This document shows, one piece after another, positions 43,749 through 51,290 of a stretch of DNA of 55,658 nt (positions within the stretch are counted from its first letter, which is position 1; every line of letters begins with the position of its first letter). The DNA comes from Actinomycetota bacterium (lineage in GTDB: Bacteria; Actinomycetota; Acidimicrobiia; Acidimicrobiales; MedAcidi-G1), in assembly GCA_014381945.1 (NCBI GenBank), contig JACNKQ010000029.1, positions 1 through 55,658 on the forward strand. The letters are read 5' to 3'. The notes below the pieces were generated by a model. That model saw only the letters and a program-made list of their open reading frames with translations. It was not told where the DNA came from and did not search any database. Both the position numbers and the translations under genes were made by a program.

Positions 43749-44593
43749 GAGCGCAACGCCCCGTCGAGTCGTTCGGCGAGGGAGCGGAGCATCCCCTCGT
43801 AGGTGCCGGTGGGAGAGCCCTCAGGTCCGAGCAGGAGCGGTACATCGACGGTTGCCGCCCCGGTGCGCTCGGCGAGCCGTCGGGCGTCGTCGTCGTGGCC
43901 GCCCGCCTCGATGGCGATGACTGCGATGCCCTGATTGCGCATGACGTCGGCCAGGGCCTCAAGGTCGTGGGCACTTGTTTCCGCCATCGAGGAATGTGAC
44001 TCCAGGACGGTGCCGAGCACCTCGAGTCGGTAGCGATCGGCAAATCGTCCGAGCATGGCGTGGTCCGTAACCAGGCGCCGACGCTCGGCGGGGACAGCGG
44101 CAAGTCGCTCCCTGATGTCCACGTCCAGTGAACGGAGCATTGCGTCCAGGTCCAACCGGCAGGCCTCGACTGCCACGGGGTCGAGGCCGACCCGGCCGAT
44201 GATCACCTCGGCGAGCGCCGGCAGGGCCTCGGCCACCGATATCGGGTCGAGCCATATGTGCGGGTCTCCGTCCTCTCCGACGATTCGGTGGATCGGGGTG
44301 GGTGTGGCCGCCAGGGTGTCGTCGAGGCCGCCCTCCAGCCCGCCGCCGTTGGCGACCACGAGGAGCGCTGCGTCGAGGCGGCCCCGGTCGGCCAGGGAGG
44401 GTTCGAATCCATGGTGGTCGGTGCCCCGGGGTATCAGCGACTCCACGGGGTGACCGCAGGCGACCGTCGATGTGATCTCCGCCCAGAGGGGGGTGGTGGC
44501 CAGGATCTCACGGCCTTCGGTTGGTCCGCCACATGCGGCGGTCCCGGACCAGAGGGACAGGAGGAGGATCAGGAGGAGCGGATTTTGTCTCAT
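43733..44593 (-). CDS. zinc/manganese-binding lipoprotein (ZnuA/TroA-like)
   Basis: The 286-residue product has a lipoprotein signal ending in SGTAAC (Cys21) and a cluster A-I metal-binding fold. Candidate ligands are His in TDHHGFEP, His in GDPHIWLDP, His in TDHAMLGRF and an acidic residue in AIEAGGHDD. It delivers metal to the membrane permease. TATGCT (44600-44605) is six bases before ATG 44593, a leaderless start overlapped by a Zur-like box. Confidence 0.9.
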   Translation of the reverse strand: MRQNPLLLILLLSLWSGTAACGGPTEGREILATTPLWAEITSTVACGHPVESLIPRGTDHHGFEPSLADRGRLDAALLVVANGGGLEGGLDDTLAATPTPIHRIVGEDGDPHIWLDPISVAEALPALAEVIIGRVGLDPVAVEACRLDLDAMLRSLDVDIRERLAAVPAERRRLVTDHAMLGRFADRYRLEVLGTVLESHSSMAETSAHDLEALADVMRNQGIAVIAIEAGGHDDDARRLAERTGAATVDVPLLLGPEGSPTGTYEGMLRSLAERLDGALRSQAGG

Positions 44594-44602
44594 GCCGGAA
44601 GC

Positions 44603-44622
44603 ATAATGGGAATGGTTCCCAG
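44603..44622. promoter_or_regulatory. Zur-like palindrome upstream of the metal-binding lipoprotein
   Basis: ATAATGGGAATGGTTCCCAG contains the 15-bp palindrome TGGGAA-TGG-TTCCCA (44607-44621). It abuts the -10 TATGCT of the gene at 44593. Its match to the copy at 42834-42852 supports common control by a Fur-family zinc sensor. Confidence 0.65.
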
Positions 44623-44669
44623 TTTGTCGTATCGGGCGGTGTCGGCGTCAACTGCGCGAGAATCATCTC

Positions 44670-44822
44670 GTGGGCTGCATCTCGACGACACTCCTCGCCA
44701 TCGGTGTGGCGATCCTCCTGGCGACCGGCGCCCTTCCGGTGTCCGGCGTCGGCTTCCTCCTCGTCATCATCGCCGTGATGCTGGTGCTGGCCCGCTGGTC
44801 CGACCGCTGGCGCAGCCCGTGA
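44670..44822 (+). CDS. 50-residue membrane protein
   Basis: GTG 44670 opens a 50-codon frame with two hydrophobic stretches (about residues 6-22 and 27-41) and a basic, Trp-containing tail (RWSDRWRSP). GAGAAT (44658-44663) is six bases before the start, the same leaderless arrangement as larger genes here, which is the main support. No family is recognised. It lies between the zinc lipoprotein gene (divergent) and the mycothiol dehydrogenase gene. Confidence 0.55.
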   Translation: MGCISTTLLAIGVAILLATGALPVSGVGFLLVIIAVMLVLARWSDRWRSP

Positions 44823-44918
44823 GCCGCGATGGGGGCAGGCCCGACGCCCAGCGGCGCTGACCATCGAATCCCGGGGTGTTAGCGTGCCGCCCGCCGAGAG
44901 AACCAGGGGAGTCCAGAC

Positions 44919-46001
44919 ATGCCGCATACTGTTCGAGCCGTCGTCGCCAGGGCCAAGGGTGAACCGGTCTCGCTCGCGACCATCGAAGTGCCGGACCCGG
45001 GCCCCGGAGAGGTCCTCGTTACCATCCTCGCCTGCGGGGTCTGCCACACCGACCTGCACTACCGCGAGGGTGCGATCAACGACGAGTTCCCGTTCCTGCT
45101 CGGACACGAGGCGTCCGGGATCATCGAGGAGGTCGGCGAGGGCGTCAGCAACGTGGCACCCGGCGACTTCGTCATCCTGAACTGGCGCGCCGTGTGCGGC
45201 GAGTGCCGATCCTGCAGGCGGGGGCGCCCCTGGTACTGCTTCGCCACCCACAACGCCACCCGGAAGATGACCCTCGACGGGGTCGAGCTCTCGCCGGCGC
45301 TCGGCATCGGCGCCTTCGCCGAAAAGACCCTCGTCGCCGCCGGACAGGCCACCAAGGTCGATCCGGCGGCCAGCCCGGAGGCCGCCGGCCTCGTCGGCTG
45401 CGGGGTCATGGCGGGCCTCGGTGCCGCCATGAACACGGGCAGCGTCGGTCGGGGCGATTCGGTCGCCGTCTTCGGCTGCGGCGGTGTGGGCAACGCTGCC
45501 ATCGCCGGAGCCCGCCTGGCCGGGGCACACACGATCATCGGCATCGACATCGACGCCAAGAAGCTGGACCTGGCGAGGGAGTTCGGCGCCACCCAGGTCA
45601 TCGACTCCAGCAGCGAGGACCCGGTCGAGGCCGTGCGGGCGCTGACCGACGGCAACGGCGTCGATGTGGCCATCGATGCCGTGGGCCGGCCCGAGACCTA
45701 CGAGCAGGCCTTCTTCGCCCGCGACCTCGCCGGCACCGTTGTCCTGGTCGGCGTGCCGAACCCCACGATGCAACTCGAGTTGCCGTTGATCGAGGTGTTC
45801 GGTCGCGGCGGCACGCTCAAGTCGTCCTGGTACGGCGACTGCCTGCCGGAGCGCGACTTCCCGATGCTGATCGACCTGTACCTCCAGGGGCGTCTCGACC
45901 TGGACCGCTTCGTGTCCGAGACGATCGACCTCGACCAGGTCGAGGAGGCCTTCCACCGCATGGAACGCGGCGAGGTCATCCGCTCCGTCGTGGTGCTGTA
46001 G
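44919..46001 (+). CDS. mscR: S-(hydroxymethyl)mycothiol dehydrogenase-like zinc enzyme
   Basis: The 360-residue MDR protein has the class III-like catalytic-zinc block [22 protein letters not shown] for the second ligand, structural-zinc cysteines ([16 protein letters not shown]), and cofactor motif [11 protein letters not shown]. Its closest known pattern is the NAD-linked mycothiol-dependent formaldehyde and S-nitrosomycothiol reductase of actinobacteria. AGGGGAG is ten bases before ATG 44919, and TAGCGT further up is a likely -10. A metallo-beta-lactamase partner gene often follows it but is absent here. Confidence 0.82.
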   Translation: MPHTVRAVVARAKGEPVSLATIEVPDPGPGEVLVTILACGVCHTDLHYREGAINDEFPFLLGHEASGIIEEVGEGVSNVAPGDFVILNWRAVCGECRSCRRGRPWYCFATHNATRKMTLDGVELSPALGIGAFAEKTLVAAGQATKVDPAASPEAAGLVGCGVMAGLGAAMNTGSVGRGDSVAVFGCGGVGNAAIAGARLAGAHTIIGIDIDAKKLDLAREFGATQVIDSSSEDPVEAVRALTDGNGVDVAIDAVGRPETYEQAFFARDLAGTVVLVGVPNPTMQLELPLIEVFGRGGTLKSSWYGDCLPERDFPMLIDLYLQGRLDLDRFVSETIDLDQVEEAFHRMERGEVIRSVVVL

Positions 46002-46014
46002 GCGGCCCTTCCGG

Positions 46015-47379
46015 TTACGACAGGATCGGCACCTTTGCCATCGCCTCGGCGATCTTGTCCTCCGGGTAGTCGTAGTCCACGAGTTCGCCGGCCAGGTACT
46101 TCTCGTAGGCCCCCAGGTCGAGGTGGCCGTGGCCGCACAGGGCGGTGAGGATCACCTTCTCCTCGCCGGACTCCTTGCAGCGCAGGGCCTCGCGGATGGC
46201 GGCGGCGATGGCATGGGTCGGCTCGGGGGCCGGGACGATGCCCTCCGCCCTGGCGAACTGCAGCGCAGCGGCGAAGCACTCGTTCTGGTGGATCGACTCG
46301 GCCTCGACCAGGCCCAGTTCGTAGATGTGGCTGACCAGCGGGGACATGCCGTGGTAGCGGAGGCCGCCGGCGTGGATCGGGTCGGGAATGAACGAGTGGC
46401 CCAGCGTGTGCATCTTGACCAACGGCGTGAGTTGTCCAGTGTCGCCGAAGTCGTAGCGGTACTCGCCTCTGGTGAGGGAGGGGCATGACGCCGGCTCGAC
46501 GCAGCGGATGGTCGGGTTCATGCGTCCGGCCAACTTCTCCCGTAGGAACGGGAACGACAGGCCTCCGAAGTTGGATCCTCCGCCGGTGCAGCCGACCAGC
46601 AGGTCGGGGGTCTCACCGACCTTGGCCATCTGGAGCAGCGCCTCCTCGCCGATGATCGTCTGGTGCAGGAGCACGTGGTTCAGGACGCTGCCCAGGGCGT
46701 AGCGGGTGTCGTCGCGTTGGACGGCCATCTCCACGGCCTCCGAGATGGCGATGCCGAGACTCCCCGGGCTGTTCGGATCGGTGGCCAGGACCGCCTTGCC
46801 GGACTCGGTCAGGTTTGACGGGCTGGGATGCACTGTGGCGCCCCAGAGTTCCATCATCGTGCGCCGGTAGGGCTTCTGGTCATAGGACGACCGGACCTGC
46901 CAGACCTCGCATTCGATGCCGAACTGGGCGGTGGCGAACGCCAGAGCGGTGCCCCACTGGCCGGCACCGGTCTCGGTGGTCAGGCGCCTGACCCCCTCCT
47001 GGGCGTTGTAGAAGGCCTGCGGGACCGCAGTGTTGGGCTTGTGCGAGCCGGCCGGGCTGACGCCCTCGTACTTGAGGAAGATCTTGGCGGGGGTGTCGAG
47101 AGCCTTCTCGAGCCGACGGGCCCGCAACAGGGGGCTGGGGCGCCAGAGCCGGTAGATGTCGAGCACCTCGCCGGGGATGTTGATGTACGACTCTTCGCTG
47201 ACCTCCTGCAGGATCAGGCCCATCGGAAACAGCGGCGCCAGGTCGTCGGGTCCGATCGGCTCGTGCGTGCCAGGGTGAAGCGGTGGCGGTGGCGGCTCGG
47301 GAAGGTCCGGAATGACGTTGTACCACCGGGTCGGCATCTCGGATTCGTCGAGCAGCACCTTGGAATAGTCGTCGGACAC
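46015..47379 (-). CDS. trpB2: tryptophan synthase beta-like protein TrpB2
   Basis: The 454-residue PLP enzyme has the pyridoxal lysine in [17 protein letters not shown], and the phosphate loop [10 protein letters not shown]. The insertions and C-terminal extension ([13 protein letters not shown]) are those of the TrpB2 group, which lies apart from trpA and uses indole and serine or related substrates. No other trp gene is in the window. GTG 47379 follows GGGGGG and begins [11 protein letters not shown]. It is convergent with the mycothiol dehydrogenase gene. Confidence 0.92.
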   Translation of the reverse strand: MSDDYSKVLLDESEMPTRWYNVIPDLPEPPPPPLHPGTHEPIGPDDLAPLFPMGLILQEVSEESYINIPGEVLDIYRLWRPSPLLRARRLEKALDTPAKIFLKYEGVSPAGSHKPNTAVPQAFYNAQEGVRRLTTETGAGQWGTALAFATAQFGIECEVWQVRSSYDQKPYRRTMMELWGATVHPSPSNLTESGKAVLATDPNSPGSLGIAISEAVEMAVQRDDTRYALGSVLNHVLLHQTIIGEEALLQMAKVGETPDLLVGCTGGGSNFGGLSFPFLREKLAGRMNPTIRCVEPASCPSLTRGEYRYDFGDTGQLTPLVKMHTLGHSFIPDPIHAGGLRYHGMSPLVSHIYELGLVEAESIHQNECFAAALQFARAEGIVPAPEPTHAIAAAIREALRCKESGEEKVILTALCGHGHLDLGAYEKYLAGELVDYDYPEDKIAEAMAKVPILS

Positions 47380-47448
47380 AGCTTCGCCCCCCTGTAGGTC
47401 GTCAGTTGCAGCACCGAGTAAAGCACACCGGCGTGCGATCATCCACGT

Positions 47449-47766
47449 GTGCTGGTCTACGACGGTGGATGCGGGTTCTGTCGGCGCTGTGCCGACTGGC
47501 TGACGGCCCGCGGCGACGTTTCGATGGCGCCATCTGTCGACCTGGACCTGGATCGACTGGGCCTGACGGAGGCCGAGGTGGCGGCGGCAGTCTGGTGGGT
47601 GGCCGCCGGTGAGCGGCTATCGGGCCATCGGGCGGTGGCCCGGGGGCTGCGGGAAATCGGCGGTTGCTGGGGGCTTGTCGGCCGGGTCATCGCCGTGCCG
47701 CCCCTTGTCTGGCTGGGTGGCCCCGTCTACCGGTGGGTCGCCGCCAACCGCAGCCGCTTCGGCTGA
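47449..47766 (+). CDS. DCC-family (DUF393) thiol-disulfide protein
   Basis: The 105-residue product opens with the DCC motif: [12 protein letters not shown] at residues 3-14, giving a CxxC pair. A hydrophobic segment ([19 protein letters not shown]) is near the C-terminus, typical of DUF393 proteins. GTG 47449 is the only start near the motif. It lies 70 bp from the divergent trpB2 gene. Confidence 0.8.
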   Translation: MLVYDGGCGFCRRCADWLTARGDVSMAPSVDLDLDRLGLTEAEVAAAVWWVAAGERLSGHRAVARGLREIGGCWGLVGRVIAVPPLVWLGGPVYRWVAANRSRFG

Positions 47767-47770
47767 ACGG

Positions 47771-48640
47771 TCAGGACAGGTCGAGTTCGACGGCCAGCGC
47801 CTCGAGCCCGGCGATCGTCCGAACCGTCGCCTCGGGATCGGGTCCGCCCGACATCGCCCGGAAGTCCTGGACGACGATGATCCGGTCCACGCCGAGGTCC
47901 TCGTAGCGCCGGCACAGGTCCCGATCGACCGGCTCGGCGGGCGAAACGCTGATCTGGAGGTCGCCCAGCCCGGTCGGGCGCTCGTGCGCTCCGGCGGCCT
48001 CGGTGAGGGCAGCAAGCGCCTTTTCGACGAAGTCGGGCGTGACGGCGAATCCGTACCAGCCGTTGCCCTTCGTGACGGCGCGTCGCCAGGTGGCCGCCGA
48101 ACCACCGCCGACGTGGACGGGTGGACCAGCTGGCTGGACGGGGCGGGGATGGGCCTCGGCGCCGTGCCAGGAGGTGAAGCGGCCCTCGAACTCGAGGTCG
48201 CCCCGCCAGAGTGCCCGAAGCGCGTCGAGGTGCTCGTCGGTTCGGGCACCACGCTCTTCGAAGGGCACGGACACGGCCTCGAACTCAACGGGCACGTAGC
48301 CGACCCCGATGCCGAACTCCAGGCGTCCATGCGAGAGCACGTCGAGCGATGCCAGTTCCTTGGCGAGGACGACGGGCGAGCGCTGGGGGAGGATCACGAT
48401 GCCGGTCCCCAGGCGCAGGGTCGTGGTGTGGGCGGCGAGGAAGGACAGCGAGGCGACCTGGTCGACGAAGTGGGTGTCGGGCCGAACCGGGGAGGGAGGT
48501 GTGCGGGGGCTGGCGGCGACGAGGTGCTCGCCCGTCCAGACCGACTCGAAGCCGGCTTCTTCCGCGGCCACGGCCACCCGGGCCATGGACTCCGGGTCGG
48601 CGAGGCCGCCCATGTTGATGCCGAACAGGCCCAGCTTCAC
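47771..48640 (-). CDS. LLM-class F420-dependent oxidoreductase (1)
   Basis: The 289-residue protein is a luciferase-like TIM barrel: SVWTGEHLVAA, LRLGTGIVILPQRSP and GIGVGYVPVEF are the flavin/F420-site segments. Substrates of this group vary widely. AAGGGTGG precedes GTG 48640, which overlaps the end of the second LLM gene by four bases. The two may form a heterodimer or act in sequence. Confidence 0.85.
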   Translation of the reverse strand: MKLGLFGINMGGLADPESMARVAVAAEEAGFESVWTGEHLVAASPRTPPSPVRPDTHFVDQVASLSFLAAHTTTLRLGTGIVILPQRSPVVLAKELASLDVLSHGRLEFGIGVGYVPVEFEAVSVPFEERGARTDEHLDALRALWRGDLEFEGRFTSWHGAEAHPRPVQPAGPPVHVGGGSAATWRRAVTKGNGWYGFAVTPDFVEKALAALTEAAGAHERPTGLGDLQISVSPAEPVDRDLCRRYEDLGVDRIIVVQDFRAMSGGPDPEATVRTIAGLEALAVELDLS

Positions 48641-49584
48641 CGCGCCACCCTTCCGGTCGCCGAGTCGAAGGCTTCGACCACCGTGGCGAGGTACTCGGTG
48701 GCCGCCTCCCGTGGGGCGGGTACCCGGACCCCGATCCGACAGTCGGTGACGCCGGCTTCGATGAGGGCCGGGGCGCCGGCCATCGTGGCTGCGAGGTCGA
48801 CGCCGTCGTCGTCCCGGACGACCGGGATTGAACCGGTGACCTGCAGGCTGGACGGGTCGTGGTCGATGCGGTCGAGCATCTCGCGCATCTGGGCGATGCC
48901 AGTGGCCGGATCGGCCATGGCCGGACCCCACGGGATCCAGCCACTTCCGAACGCCGCGATCCGGCGGGCCACACGGGGGTTGACCGAGCCGCTCACCCAG
49001 ATCGGCACGCCACCCGACTGGAGAGGCTTTGGCATGGCATGGATGCCTTCGAAGGCCAACTCGTCCGAGGTGTAGTCGGCGAGTTCCTCGCGCCAGAGGG
49101 CCTGGCAGACCTCGAGGGTGTGGTCGAGGAGGCGGCCCCGCTCGGCGAAGTCGAGGCCGGCGGCCCCGTACTCCTCTTCCTGCCAACCGACGCCGACACC
49201 GAGGTCCAGGCGTCCACCGGACAGGACGTCGAGGGTGGCTGCCGCCTTGGCGAGTACGAGGGGCCGTCGCAGCGCCGCCAGCAGGATCGAGGTGCCCAGA
49301 CGGATCCTCCGGGTGTGGGCGGCGAGGTACGTGAGAACGGTGAGGGGCTCGAGCCAGTGACCGTCTGGTCCGGTGGGCTGTCGACCTCCCTCGGTGCCTC
49401 CGAGGGACGGGTCGGCGTAGGCCTCGAGGTTCCCGCCGAACGCCACGTGGTCCGAGACGACGAGTTTGTCCAGGCCTGCAACGTCGGCTGCGACGGCCCG
49501 GTCGACCATGGCGTCCCACCCGCCGGGGTCCTCGGTGGCGAAGGTGACCACCTGGACCGAGAGGGAGGTCCGGCCGGCCGTCAT
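48637..49584 (-). CDS. LLM-class F420-dependent oxidoreductase (2)
   Basis: The 315-residue paralogue has DKLVVSDHVAFGG, IRLGTSILLAALRRP and GVGVGWQEEEYG at the same sites. It has an insertion after the first block that the downstream copy lacks. ATG 49584 overlaps the DUF1214 gene stop by four bases. Use of F420 is supported by the npdG gene at 38008; FMN cannot be excluded. Confidence 0.85.
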   Translation of the reverse strand: MTAGRTSLSVQVVTFATEDPGGWDAMVDRAVAADVAGLDKLVVSDHVAFGGNLEAYADPSLGGTEGGRQPTGPDGHWLEPLTVLTYLAAHTRRIRLGTSILLAALRRPLVLAKAAATLDVLSGGRLDLGVGVGWQEEEYGAAGLDFAERGRLLDHTLEVCQALWREELADYTSDELAFEGIHAMPKPLQSGGVPIWVSGSVNPRVARRIAAFGSGWIPWGPAMADPATGIAQMREMLDRIDHDPSSLQVTGSIPVVRDDDGVDLAATMAGAPALIEAGVTDCRIGVRVPAPREAATEYLATVVEAFDSATGRVAR

Positions 49585-50783
49585 CGGCGGAACCTCCGCA
49601 ACGCCCCACGGCGGCGGCGGCGCAGCAGGTCGGAGCGTTCCTCCGGTGTGACCCGTGGGGTCTCCGGGTGCAGGTGCCGACCGAGTTCGTCGAACGGCAC
49701 CAGTTCGAGGGACGGCACCGGGTAGCTGGTCGCCTGGTTCCACCGGTAGGTGATGCAGCCCTGTGTTGCGCCGGTGGTGTCGAGCCAGTTGGCGATGCCG
49801 GGGTCCCGATGGGAGACCACGGCCCGGAACATCCCGTCGTCGCCCACGAACGCCTGTTGTCCGTTGAGGCTGGACTGCCGGTTCACCCAGTCCAGGGACT
49901 GGTACCAGACGTCACCCAACTGGACTCCCCAGTAGGCGCATCCGGGGACCTCGACCTCGTAGAGCAGGGCTTCGTCCTCTGCGACCCGCCACCAGCACTG
50001 ACCGTAGGCCTGGTCGGGACTGCCGCCCTTGGACACCGTGCTCTCCGGGGTCGCCGCGACGTGCCCGAAGGCGTTGACCTCGCCCCGCTCGAGGTGTGAG
50101 CGTCCGAAGTCGGCCCAGAACGCCGGGACGTCGACGCTCAGGCGGAGCAGTTGACGAAGGCCGGTGGACAGCCCCTCCGCGTCGAGTCGGCTCACGGGGG
50201 GACCGGGGTCGAGGCACTCGAGGTGCAGGTCGGCGGGTACCTCGTGCTCCCAGTCGCCGAAGAACTGTCGAATCATCAGGTTGGACCGCTTCGCGGGGAG
50301 TTGGAACCAGGCTTCGTCGTCGACCCCCGAAGGAGGTGGCTCCGACGAGAAGGCGACGCTGAAGTCGCCGGCGGCATTGGCCCCCAGTTGGTCGCCGTTG
50401 AGGTTCAGGAGTTGCTCGATCGGGCCGCCGTCGAAGTCGAAGCTCATGACGCTGAGCCCGAGGTAGCGGACGGAGCCGAGGTTGCCGGACAGGCGGTACG
50501 TGTTCGAGAGGTCTACGCCGGCCACCTGATAGAGGCCGTCCGGGTTGTCCTGGCCGAACTTCATCGGGTGCACCCAGGAGAGTTCGGGGTACTCGTGGTC
50601 GCCACCCTCGAGCGTCCTGCTCACACCCCGTGCGAGGGAGCGGAGGAGGAGTCGGAGTCCCTCGACCCGGTCGACCGTGTTCCCGGGCCGGTCCGGGTCG
50701 AGGACGTGGTCGGCACCGGCCTTCAGGTTGTCGCAGAAGCCGTCCCAGAGAAGGCGCAGGTCGTCGTTGACGGGCTCGGACAC
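49581..50783 (-). CDS. DUF1214 domain protein
   Basis: The 400-residue protein has the DUF1214 pattern in its C-terminal half (YWGVQLGDVWYQSLDW, ATQGCITYRW) after an N-terminal segment with GVDLSNTYRLSGNL. Such proteins occur in actinobacterial sterol and lipid catabolic regions, but their reaction is unknown to me. CACAGT is six bases before GTG 50783. It is the first gene of the three-gene unit with the two LLM oxidoreductases. Confidence 0.7.
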   Translation of the reverse strand: MSEPVNDDLRLLWDGFCDNLKAGADHVLDPDRPGNTVDRVEGLRLLLRSLARGVSRTLEGGDHEYPELSWVHPMKFGQDNPDGLYQVAGVDLSNTYRLSGNLGSVRYLGLSVMSFDFDGGPIEQLLNLNGDQLGANAAGDFSVAFSSEPPPSGVDDEAWFQLPAKRSNLMIRQFFGDWEHEVPADLHLECLDPGPPVSRLDAEGLSTGLRQLLRLSVDVPAFWADFGRSHLERGEVNAFGHVAATPESTVSKGGSPDQAYGQCWWRVAEDEALLYEVEVPGCAYWGVQLGDVWYQSLDWVNRQSSLNGQQAFVGDDGMFRAVVSHRDPGIANWLDTTGATQGCITYRWNQATSYPVPSLELVPFDELGRHLHPETPRVTPEERSDLLRRRRRGALRRFRR

Positions 50784-50816
50784 GGCCCAACTGTGACAGC
50801 CGGTCGCCTCAGATGC

Positions 50817-51212
50817 CTACTCGCCCGAGTACGTGCCGAAACTCCAGACGTTGTCCTCGGGGTCGAGGCAGGAGAACCCCCGGGAGCCGTACTCCTCGTC
50901 GCGAAGGCCCCGCACGACCCGTGCGCCGGCGGCCACGGACCGGTCGTGGAGGGCGTCGGGATAGTCGGTGACCACGTAGATGCTGACCGGTCCGAGGGGG
51001 AGGGCGAGGTGGTCGGTGTCACCCCGGTCTGCGTCGCCGAGCATCACCCCACCACCGTCCGGCCATCGGATCTGGGCGTGGATGATGCCCTTGCCGTCCT
51101 CGCCGGGGACGCTGAAGTGCTCCTCGAAGCCGAAGGCCGCCACGAGGAAGTCGATGAGGGCACGGGTGTCGCGACACCGCACGGTGGGCCAGACGCTGGT
51201 GGTGGAGGACAC
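50817..51212 (-). CDS. VOC (glyoxalase/bleomycin-resistance fold) protein
   Basis: The 131-residue product has the two-module VOC fold: VRCRDTRALIDFLVAAFGFEEHF and later GFSCLDPEDNVWSFGTY. It is close to the PhnB-like group; metal ligands are not certain. TAGCGT (51219-51224) ends six bases before GTG 51212, a leaderless start. It lies between the DUF1214 gene and the divergent second spermidine-synthase-like gene. Confidence 0.8.
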   Translation of the reverse strand: MSSTTSVWPTVRCRDTRALIDFLVAAFGFEEHFSVPGEDGKGIIHAQIRWPDGGGVMLGDADRGDTDHLALPLGPVSIYVVTDYPDALHDRSVAAGARVVRGLRDEEYGSRGFSCLDPEDNVWSFGTYSGE

Positions 51213-51290
51213 GGTGCGACGCTACTGCCTGCCGGCTCCCCGTTCGATGGCTTCCGGGGCAGCGAGGGGGCGGGACTAGGGTCGGCCTCC

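Noticed and set aside
50151-51290. N-terminal extension of the second spermidine-synthase-like protein
   Set aside because: It is antisense to the DUF1214 and VOC genes and has no membrane or domain character; a -10 and GTG at 51277-51293 mark the real start.
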